DNA from: Mansonella perstans
Lineage: Eukaryota; Nematoda; Chromadorea; Rhabditida; Onchocercidae
Length of the DNA stretch: 64,000 bases
NCBI GenBank assembly: GCA_037074765.1
Contig: JBAMDO010000139.1
Location: 1 to 64,000 of the forward strand
Direction: 5' to 3'
Of the stretch, positions 49,401 through 61,400 are shown piece by piece; the first letter of the stretch is position 1, and each line of letters begins with the position of its first letter. The notes below the pieces were generated by a model. The model was not told the origin of the DNA and did not search any database. It worked only from the letters and a program-made list of their open reading frames with translations. A program made the translations under genes and the position numbers.

Positions 49401-52400
49401 AATTAAAACAGTTACGACGGTAGTTTTTGAACAATCTTTTTATGAAAATTTGAGTGCATAGAATCGATTGCTGAATGTAACTGCCTTGTTTTTTAAAAAT
49501 CTTTTCTAATCTGGAAGATTATTTAAATGTTGCAACACTTGCATAAATTATAAATCACGAACTGTTAACTAAATAATCAATTGAATGAAGAGGGAATTCA
49601 CTAGGTTTATTCAGTTTGAAGAAAAAACGAGTTTTTTGAAGAATATTTATAACTATGTACCAGAATTTCAGCTCTTGCTATATATTTTCCATCGTGTGCA
49701 ATTACCAGAAGATGCGATTCAAGAGAACGGAAATCTGTTGGAAATCTGTGAAGTACAAGACTATTCACTTCCAGTCCAAACATTCCATGTTCATTGCCAC
49801 TTATAATGTATAATTTCGTAAAATTGTTCGGATGCAAATCAGGATCCTGTTTTTTTTTTCTTTTTTATTAATTATGTAGCAGAAAACTGCTATTGTTATT
49901 GAATTTAATGCAGAACATTGAAGATATTTTGAAGTCAACATTATGCTAAAAATCTACTGCAGAAATTAAACGCTCTTAAAGCCCTCCTTCTAAATCTTGA
50001 ACAAATAAATATGAAAATTGAGGAGGTGAATCGCTGACATTTTTGACGACCATATCGGAATTAGCAGATATATTATATATCCCAAAAAAAAATAACTAGG
50101 TATTTAAGGCATCATAAAAGACAAAATACTGGTTTTAGGATAGCGTATATGATAGCACGACTAAATCACTTACATGAACTTGTAGCTCCAAAATGCTCTG
50201 TCCTACTTCTAAATCTTCTATGTATTGTTGAACAGAATAAATCTCCTGTGAAAATTGAGGAGGTGAATCATTGACATCTTTGACGACAATAGTTATGTTC
50301 TTTCGTGTGCTTTGTCCACCTCCATCTCGAGCACAAATTATTAGCGTATATTCTTCCATTACCTCTCTATCAACTTCTTTTTGTAGTGTAAGCCAACCTG
50401 TTTCTCGGTCCAGTTTGAAAGTACCATTGTTGTCGCCCTAAAGATTATTAAATGCAAACTTAGTTAGTTAAATAAAAATATGGTGATTTCTAAAAATATT
50501 TAAGTTAAATAAAAATATGATGATTTTCAAAAATATTTCTCGAATTAGTGTTTAAAAAAAGGAAAAACGAAGATAAAATGACATGAAAATTCAAAACTAA
50601 ACAATTGTAGTACCTCTTCTAGGAAATATTGAAGTTTCGAATTCAAACCCACAGTATCTTCGTCTACTGCTCTAACAACCGCAATACTGCTGCCAACCGG
50701 TAAGTCCTCCGAAATAACCACATGTTCATAGGAACTTTCAAATCGCGGCTTATTATCATTTACATCCATTATTCTTACTGTCACTACAGAAACAGTCTTT
50801 GCCATAAACTGCTTTTCTGAGTGTAAACTCACCAAGAAATGTATTTCTTGCGTCTGAAAAGAGCAATATGAAGATTTTAGATTTCTTATCTTCCTGTATG
50901 CATTACGTCTGGATAACTCGGACAATAAACATGTTCGTAGTGAAGATTGTGGTATACTAGAAATTCTTATGATATGCACAGAAGTGTACACGGAATCATT
51001 GATATTCCATATGAATTTCATGTATATAATCTGTATTTGATATTCTATGCAATTCTACGTATTTGATGTTGAATGCTCTATCAGAAAGTTTGGGAAGCGC
51101 TATAGATGCATCATGAAACTCTTGCATCAGAAAAAGATTCGTTTTACAATATCCTATCGTAAAAAAAGATTAAAAGGAAATATTGCCTCCTTCCCCTACC
51201 CCATTCACATTCTAAGCATATTCTGGATGTGAAATTCACAGCATTAAGCATAGATAGATGATTAATCTCGTACCAGACACAGGAAATGACTATGGAAATT
51301 AGCATATGTCGTTAAAAATATTCACTACAACAAAAAATTATAGAGCACTTAACGCAAGGCATTTCTTGCCCACAACGAGTGCGACAGAATTCACTTTTAA
51401 TTCATCCACTAGTTGAACTTCAATTAAACTCCGATAACAAGAATTTTAATTTAAAACAAACCTTTTCGTAATCCAACATACTACTGACAACAATTTGTCC
51501 ACTTTCTTGTTTCACCGAAAATGGGAAATCTGATGAATGATTCATTGCAACCAGTGAAAAAGATAGATCCGGAAGTTCTAAAATTTGACCATTCATACGT
51601 TGCGTGCATGGTACACTACGCTGTCGTAGTGGTGCACTTCTGTTCGCTCTACTAGATGCCGCAGTGGAATATTTGCGCTTACATTGACTGAGTCAACATG
51701 TACATATAGTAATTTAAATTTATATATTTTTTATATTTAAATTTACATATAATAATTTAAATTTATATATTAGGAGGAGATTATTGGCATATAACATACT
51801 CAGCATTGTCAATAGATAAATCAATGCTGCAAAAGTTATATCGTCTCAACTTTGGCGTAAATAATTTCAAATAAGTTACCAAATTGAGAATCCTGTTGAA
51901 GGCGACCCACAACTGTTCCAATAGGCGCATCTTCCGGCACCGAAAAAAGAAAATGGTGCGTAGAGAATTTCGGAAAATGAACATTTGGACTGATATTCAA
52001 TATTACAGATGTTTCATTCTGATGAGGAGGATTCGCGCTGTCCGTCACACGAACAAATAAGGAAATTCGCTCACCCACTGAAAATGAATCAATTTGGTGC
52101 AAATTTTCAGACGTCACTCCAAGTCCAATATATCTATATTAAATCTCAAATTTGATGCAATTGGAAACAATCAATCAATGAGAAAAGCAGACAAAGCTGA
52201 AGAAATTTAAAAAAAGATGCTCAAATTCAAGGCAATTAACAACTGGTTCGAATTAGCTCATTTTATGAAGCAACAGACCAAGATCATTTAATGGTTCCTG
52301 TACGCTAATCAGTCCTTGTTTTGGATGAATTTTAAAGTATTTGGACCAAAGTTCATCATTATTGACAATGCTGTATTCCAATTCATCGTCAACATCATAA

Positions 52401-55400
52401 TCAAAAGCAAACACCTAGAAATAGCGCAGCCTTAATTAAACCACATAAAGTTTTAGATTACCGAAATATTCGGTGGAAGCGAAAATGGTAGCGAAACAGT
52501 ACGAGCGATAGAAAAACCGATAAGAATAATAAGATGGAATACGGATGGTTTCTAATAATTGTTTAGATCTGAACAGTCTGAATAAAAGTAAATTATCTGT
52601 TTAAGACAGCCACCATTAAGATTGAATCTCCAGAACGTGACATAGCCGGTACTGATGTTTCGATATTTGAAGAGATGAACTGCGGGATGTTGTCATTTTC
52701 ATCAATTACATTCAAAGTTAATGTGGCAAAAGCGCGTCGATCATCAGCATCAGTCACCATAATGACGAATTGATGAGTGCTTTGTGCTTCATAATTAAAT
52801 GGATTTCTTAAAAAAATTTGCTATAAAATTCATTTGTAGTCCAATTTTTTAAAAAATGTTTATGGAATATTCTATGATTCAGAGATAGCAAACCTTGTAT
52901 AAATTTTGCCCGTCGTTTCATCTATATTCAATGCTTCAGAACAGGTACCATAGCAATCGTTAAATGAATACCTTAGAGGAGGTATGCCATTATGTGCCCG
53001 AACAGTCATCAGCGTTATGTCGGTTGCTCTATAAAAGAAGAATAATTTGCAAACTCTCAGTGATCGAAGTCATTCATATGAGAAAACTTTACTTTTTACG
53101 TCAGTACTTACGCTGTTAAATATCCTACCTGTTTTCCCACACACTTGTAGAATAATGTGTCCGTTCAAAACGCGGTAATTGTTGCCCGTTTTGGCCTCCG
53201 ATAATTTTCACCGTCAACAAGCAGAAATCCGTAAAAATGCCATCACTGACTGATACATTGAAGTGCTTTTCACCAATTTTAAGATCGGTCTCGTCAACTG
53301 CACGAAGCAATGATACAACACCCGTGGAGCGATTGATTTGTAATAGGGTCTCATCACCATCTATAATGGAGAACGAAAATCGACTGCCATCTTCAAGATT
53401 TGATACAGTATCCTGAAATTTTACGAACTACAAGATTTTTTCGATATTTCTATCTATTTTTAAAACAGTAATTAAATGGCTGTAAGTAAATAATTAAAAC
53501 AGAATAAACTTCAAAAAAAGTCTCGAATTAAAACCCAATTTTACTGAAGAGTTGTTAACTTTTTTCTCTTCCGAAATAGTTCCCAAATATTATAAAGATT
53601 ACTGCAGAATTTGAAGCTATACCTCATCAGAAGCGTCCAATTTTGCAATGAAGTCACCGATTGCAGTTTCGCTTTCTATTATGCTTTGAAAAGTTTCTGA
53701 AATAAACCTTGGAGCCACATCATTTGCATCCGTAACGTGCAGTAGCAAATCCTGAAAACATTATTAGGCTGAAATCCTGAAAGTGTTGCGATGTGAAATA
53801 AAAAATTTAAGGAAATAAGTCTTGAAAAATCGCTCATAAAATAAAGTGAGGTTTTTATATTACGCCAAATGAATGTTTGAAGTTTTACCGCTTCGGACGT
53901 TAATTGCGCAGAATCAGAAGCAGTCAGTCTAAATTTAAATAAGCGAGTCGTTTCGAAATCAAGCGGTTTTATGAGTGATACAGCACCAGTTCGAGAATCC
54001 ACGGAAAGCACTACAATGTTGAGTAGCTTTTTTTTCAAGTAAAAAAATAATATAAATTAAAAGTTAAAAACTATATAATTAATATAAATTAAAAATTAAA
54101 AACTATATAATTAATATAAATTAAAAGTCGAGAACAAAGTTTCTAATTCAAAAATTTCGTTTCCTATTGTTCGACCAAATAGTCTTCATTTGCATATCTT
54201 TCAAGCTTCTTTTGCCGTCAATGTTTTAAAAAGTATATACCTGAAGTATTACTTGAAGCATTTGGCTCAGTAATTTCATACGAAATGTAATTATCATCTA
54301 TATCCAAGTCAACTGCTTCAACCTGAATTGGTGAAGAAACTGCAGTATTAAGCAAAAGATTTTAATTATAATAAATGCATTATATATCGCGTAACATAAA
54401 ATAATAAGTATTATATTTCTAAAAACTCGACTATGATTTAAAAATCTGCTAACCTTTAAAAGTTGGGAACCACAGGGTGTTGATTCACTGATTGATATAT
54501 TGTAGAAAAGTTGGGTGAAATGAGGAGCAGTATCGCTTATATCGTCAACTTTTATGACCACGTAACTTTCTGCTCGTACTCCTACTCGAGTGACATCGAT
54601 CGCAACAACAGTTAAGTTATAAAAAGCACGTCTCTCACGGTCCAACGCTTTATGCACACTTATCATACCTGCAGCAATAAAACCATAAAATATGACGAGA
54701 TAAGTTATGAATTGAATGGTACAAAAAATCTGCAGTTTGAAAGAGAGTTATTAATAAAGATTTTGCATGGCGATTCAATAAAACAAGTTTTGTTTGATTA
54801 AATCATAAAAGTTTCAAATTAACTTGTAAACTAAATTGGATAATTTAGTCAAAAATTGAAAAAAATATACGAGCTATACTCTTTTTTTAAGTTTGTATGA
54901 TTATTTTTATTTGAACTGTCTCAGCAAAACCAATTATAGATCTAACTCAATAGACTTCCACTCACTTATTCATTCCTTTAAGCTAACTACTAGCCAAAAA
55001 TTACCTGTATCAAAATCAATTCGGAAGCGATTATCGGTATTTCCAGATTTGATTACATAGCCGATCCTACCTGCTGCAACGCTTACCGCATGAACATTCG
55101 TCACCGAAGAACCAATTGCTGCATTTTCCAGAATATGAATTTCCTGATAGCGATTACGAAGTATTGGCATATTCTGAGCAGCAATGTATATCAAAACAGG
55201 GGCCGATGATGATAAAATCGGTTCTCCTAAAACAGAGATTATTACCTTAAATTTTTGTTTGAAAACCATCTATTACTTAAGAAAGACGCAAATTCGATTT
55301 TCCAATCTTTTGCTGACCTTGATCTTCGGCAATAACTTCCAGTGAAATACTATCGAAGTTAGCACTTTTAAATGATTGAGTTACAACGATCCTCCCATCA

Positions 55401-58400
55401 TATTTGTTAATATCAAAATATTCCGTGCTTGTTTTCAGTTTATATCTAAAACAGGTTAAACATTAAACATGAATAGGGAGGATTTATTCAACCTTGAAAT
55501 TGAATGAAATTAGATGAGATGTTTCGCTAAACCAAATTATAAGACTAATAGTGAAATGTCTTAAAGTTCAATTTTTGAATTTGCTTAGAATCTAGCTATG
55601 TAAGTTCTTTTCCAGTCTTCTCACAAATTTCATTAAAATAGTTTCGCAAAATATCGAAAGCTTTCGTTAGAAAAATACATCTTTCTCATTTAATTTAATT
55701 TAACCTCATTTAAAAAACTGTAACAAACCTAACGGCACCGTTCAATCCTTCGTCAGCATCTATAGCCTTGACCTGTATCACTTCATCGCCTGCTTTTACA
55801 TTACGTGGAATGGTAAGCTCATAAGGGAGACCGATGAAGTGTGGTTCACAATCGTTTTTGTCCTTAACTTTGATTGTCACAATACTTTGTGCACGATCCC
55901 CATCATCATTCAGTAGTGTTGCCTGAAAATTTCCAATTTTCAGTTACATATGAATATCGTTTTTATCACCGAAAAAAATCGATCGAAGAGGATTACTATA
56001 CTTTGTGATCTTATGAACTTAAAAAAAAATTCTTAGTAAGATTGCAAATAGGAATATTAAGTTCCAAAAATCATACCTGCACAATCAATTGTATTGAAGG
56101 CACTTTTTCCCGATCAATGGCTGTACCGACCCAGCTGATAATTCCAGATATTGTACCAACTGTGAAATAACTGTTTGGATTTAAAATGCTATATAATAAG
56201 CTATTATTTACCATACTGCTTGCTCTGACAGTTACCAATCGCACCATTACAGATGATGTAGTGTTTTCTGTTATTACTGCTTCATAGTTTGTTTGCAGAA
56301 ATTTGATCTTGCTTCCGATCTCGGAACTGTTTTCAATCCGAATAAATAGGACCGCAAAATCTGATTTAAAACCGTCCGATACGACTAAGTTGATCTGAAA
56401 ATAACGTGTAGCAATTCATGCTTTTTAGGTTTATTCAAATTTTTAGTGTTTCTTAGATATTCGTTAAAACAATGGAATTGAAATGTGGAATTTTTCGTAA
56501 TTTTAAAATTTGTTCTAAATTACAATTCAATGCAAAAATTTTGTTAGCAAACTTGCGACTTGTCTTAAAAAGTTAGAATTGAAAGGGATAAACTGAGATA
56601 TAATAGGTAATGTTAAGGTATGGTAAGTAAAGTTACGATTACTTTATAACTGTCCTTTGCATAATCAGCGGAACTGTTGCCATTTGTATAAACCCGTCCC
56701 GTAAATTCTTCTACAGCAAATAATTTGCCATTGTCAGATGCAACAATGGCGTAACGTAATACACCTACTGTATCCACGTCTTTTGCTGTCACATAACATA
56801 CCGTTGTATCTAAAGAAATATTTTTTTATCATTGCATTCAAGAGTCCCGAATTCTTCCTTAATCCGAAATAAAAAGTTTCCGATCAATGAATTAACGAAT
56901 TTGCAAATAAAAAGATACAATCAAAAAGTGAAATTTTTGCTCGCCTTTAACAGTTGGAAGTAAAAGTGTTGCATTATACCGCTGTTGATTGAAAGAAGGT
57001 GACATATCATTTATATCAAGAATCTTTATTTCAACTAAAGCTGGAACTGGCGATGTCAGTGATTGCGATGCGGAATCACTTGCCCGGACATAAAATGACC
57101 AGTGTTTTACCTAAAAAGTAAATCATTAACCAATCACAAACACTGATAAGTGCAATTACTGATCAATTAATTCCGGGATTTCTTGTAGTCGATACTTGAT
57201 CATCAACGAATACTTGAAGACAAAAGGGCTGTTTTTTAAAATATGGCTACTGACAAATTACTAATAGTATCGACAAAAATAACCTTTTTTGCATCTTTGA
57301 AAACATCACACAGCTTTTTAATTGAAACCAAAAATTTTGACTAACATCTCATATAAGAATGATAAAAAAGCAATTCTTCTTTCTTTTATTGTTCATTGCA
57401 AGTACATTAATTATTGTGTACATTAATCATATGAAATCACTAACTTTCTCGAAATCAATTTCTGCTTTTGTTAAAATAGCACCCGAAATGTAATCAATCA
57501 TGAAATATGGCTCAAGCGGTGAAACAATACAATAATTAATAAGCCCATTAAACCCTCTGTCATGATCAATGGCTTTCACAAATAATTGGCGGCCATCTTC
57601 CAATAAAACGGATGAATCTGTAAAAGAATTTTCAAAATTTAAAAAATTTAGTTATTTCAAAAAAGTTTTATTTCCTATTAAATATTTCACTGAGCAGTTA
57701 AATTTTGATGAAATCTGACACTCAAATATTGCAAGTGAAAAATCAAACTTGGCGGCATATTTTCGTAAATGTATCCTTGATAAACTGTATTTTTAAAGTA
57801 TGGCGCATGCTGGTTATCACTAGCAATCTGAAACCGTCAAGTTTTTAATACTTTTTAAGTCTCGAAAAATGAAAATCACCGATTTCATACACATCTGAAA
57901 TATTAAAACGTAGGGAAAGTCAAAAATCTGACTAAAAATTGGAACCCAAACGTCGAAAGACTGTCCAAGCAGAAATTCTGTTTGCTCATCTTCCTAACAG
58001 TAAGCTTAATTTTACTTTCGGCAGTGTTCTTAGTATTAATTGCTATTCCTAATTTTTGAATTTTTCAAAATTTCTCAACAGTTATTCGCTTCCCATACTT
58101 TTCCTCCTAGTCTTGAACTCTTGAAAATAGATCGAGTCATTGATGCCCATTATAACTACCTTTTCTTGAAGATGGATCAGGTCAATGGAGCTCATTACGA
58201 CCTAATCTGCTCTTGAACATGGATTGGGTTAGTGGAAGAGAAAAGAAAAAATGGTCCGATAATTTGTAATAACAGCAAAAAAAGCATACAGTGATTTTCA
58301 GTTCCATGAAATCTTCAGTCCCCATCGAATTTCGCGCTACTGCCATGCAAGTATGAGGAACTGATGCAGCATTAGTCACCAGTTTTGTAGAAATAGCTCC

Positions 58401-61400
58401 GGAAATCGGATGTACTGAGAGGAACGAACAGGGATCACGGAAGCTATATCGAATGCTTGCAACAGTATCTGCGTTTAATACGTAGACAATGGTGTTAGGT
58501 GGCGTAGATTCGTGTATGGTTAAAGAATATGATAATCTAAAAAATGAGATTATTATAAAACTAAAATGATTATGGTATTAAAAGAACTGTAATTGAGAAA
58601 CTTATCCGATAGATTCTGATGCCTTAGTTCAACTTTGGGCTGCGGTAGTGAACTTCGAATGTCTTATCTAAGCCGCGATATTTGATAAGGTTGCTACACG
58701 TTAAATATTTTCAAAGACTTTTAAAGTCTCAATGACTTAAGATTTTAGGCAACTATTATTAGCAAATTTTCAAGGCTCCGATTCGCATTGTCTCAGGAAA
58801 TATCTGTAAAGAATATTTCGTGCCGAAAAAATGAGTGGTAATGATAAGAGACCAAACACTAAAAGACGAGGCAAATTTCGAATAAAACTCTGAATTTACT
58901 GAGGGAAATTGACGCGTCCGAGATCATCATTTAGTACGTTTATTCTAATACTGCATCGATCAGATAAACTATCATTTCGCTGGATACTAGCTTGTACTAT
59001 CAACATTATCCCTTCATGACTGTATGGTATCAGTGGCGAAGCTGTTCTGATCTCACCGCTGTATTCACTGATCGCAAAGTGACCGTCATCATTGCCTAAA
59101 AATTTTAGTGAAATGAATAGGCAAGCAAACAAAATGTAATTGAAAATAATCATAAAAATACTTAAGCGGAAACTTCACTTTCTCTACTTGAGCAGTTATG
59201 AACTAAATAAAGTAAACCTTAACTAAGATAACAGTAATTACGTCAGCACGAAGTCATATAATTAATACAAATCAAAATCACTTTAATTTACATCAACAAA
59301 CTAAAAATTATAAGTACCTTCAATGATCGAGTATTCTATTCTGCCATGACCTGGACTGTATGCGCGAACTGTCAAAACTGGTGTCCCCACCAGTGAGCTA
59401 TAAAAAAGAAGTGCTTCTCGCAAATACCCAGATATCTTTGATTTAAAAATTTGCAAACATTTAAAGTTATTAAGATTAAACCACAGTGAAATGATTTCAA
59501 TAATCCTTAATGTAAGAAATGTCAGTTTTCTTAACTGAAAATTATATATTTCTATTTCTTTGACCTAGAATTTATTCATTTAGCTTCATTACTTAATTAA
59601 CAAATCAACAATTGAGAAAAAGTCATCAAATTTGACAATACTTAGCGACAATCTAGCTAATTACTACAGCGCTTCTTCATGCTCGATTTTGAAAGATACC
59701 TTGCTGAAATGGATGTGAAATACTCGGAGACAACGAATTTTGGTTGCGTTTTTATTTCACCATGCAATGATATAGCAAGCAGTGCATAGTTGACCATCTG
59801 ATTGAAACGAGCGTATACCACTAGTGTAAAGAAGTTAGTAACGATGTTATTGAGAGGTTCAGAAATAATCACTTCGCCGGAACTGTAAGCATATGAAATA
59901 GCTTGATTCACGCAATTCTAAAAGTACAAAATTCAAGATTCTTGAATTTATAAATCACCTCGGATTGACACGTAATTTGTCTGCAACAGCTATATCCTCC
60001 ACCACATGTATTCCAAAAATTATTCCTCGATCACTCATGGAACCATTCAGTTGTTCAACGGTAGCTTTTAAAATATGTACTACCGTCCCCACTGGTGCGG
60101 TCTTCGACACAAGCACTTTATAAGAGTGAGCATCAAAGATGGGCCGACGTCGATGTTTTCGGGATATTTCAATCAATATCTGCAGTTTACGATTCTGACA
60201 AGCGAATTATTTATATTAATTATCTGTAATTATCTGTAGTGTGATCAATAAACGTTTTATTGTATACTATCTTCCTCGTCTTTGTCAATAATCTATTTCA
60301 TCAATAAGCTTGATAGAACTAACCATGCCTTCTGTAGTATCAAGCCCATCATTTACTGTAAATTTCAATCTCACTTCAGTGATATTCTTCCTGATAAAAT
60401 CAAGACTCTTTGCCAAATACAATTCTCCTGCAACGCAGCTGAAACAAGCAGAAAAATGTGTGATACTAATCTGATAATTTCATTTCACTCCATAGTGTAA
60501 ATATAATATTCAAATTTTACAGAAATTTTTGCGAAAAAATATGTAAAAACTAGTTACAACCTTTCCATTTCTTTAATGTCTGCTTATCTAATTATTAATT
60601 AACAACTTTTTTTAAAACAAGATATATCATAAGAAGCAAATTCTCTAAAACTGCCAAAAAATTTAACTATTTCCTGAAATGGCAAATTAGCTTATAACGA
60701 CAGAATAACCTTATAGCAAACGTATTATTTGGATTGCCAGAGATGATTTTCCACCATAATTGATCGCCGTCTGGATCCTCAGCCTCAATTAACCCAATTG
60801 TATCGCCAATATTGTCTGCATCGGATATCGACAACCGAGCCCAGTGATTCTCGTTCAACAATTTCGGCTTACCATTTGCCTTTACAACTACTTTTTCAAT
60901 CAGAAAACAACAAAATTTTGTGGGACTCTTTTAAGATTTCATAATTTTAACTTGGAATGAAAACGTACAATTTTCTTTGTCTTCTGCCTTCCAACAGCAT
61001 TCAAAATAATCAAAACTGGTTGGGACACTTGCGGTGGTTCACCCATATCACTTGCCTGCAAGTCAGTTGAGCTTACTTATTAGTGATTCAAGCCAAATCA
61101 AATTCCATGCTAATCTGTCTAATTCATAACTAACTCATTCCTTAGCTTATAGTCAGGTGTATGATGATAAATTTTAATATTTATATAAAATATCGAAATT
61201 TGCAGGATGAAATAAAAATGCAATGAGTGTACCATAACAGTGAGTTGATAACTTTCGTTTTCTTTTAGAGACTTAGATGTGATTATTTGACCGTCAGAAT
61301 CAATAGAGAATCGCGGATCCGCTTCAGTGAAATTATACAACAGCCGAGCATTTTGTCCTTCGTCAATATCGATGGCAGATATTCTTAAAGTATGGAACCA

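Noticed and set aside
51580..51690. Basic minus-strand stretch with a furin-like R-x-x-R upstream of the cadherin exon ending at 51462
   Set aside because: Phase with exon 51880-52116 requires the acceptor at 51578 (TTTTAG), which leaves this stretch inside the intron. The resulting protein reads as a normal cadherin repeat.
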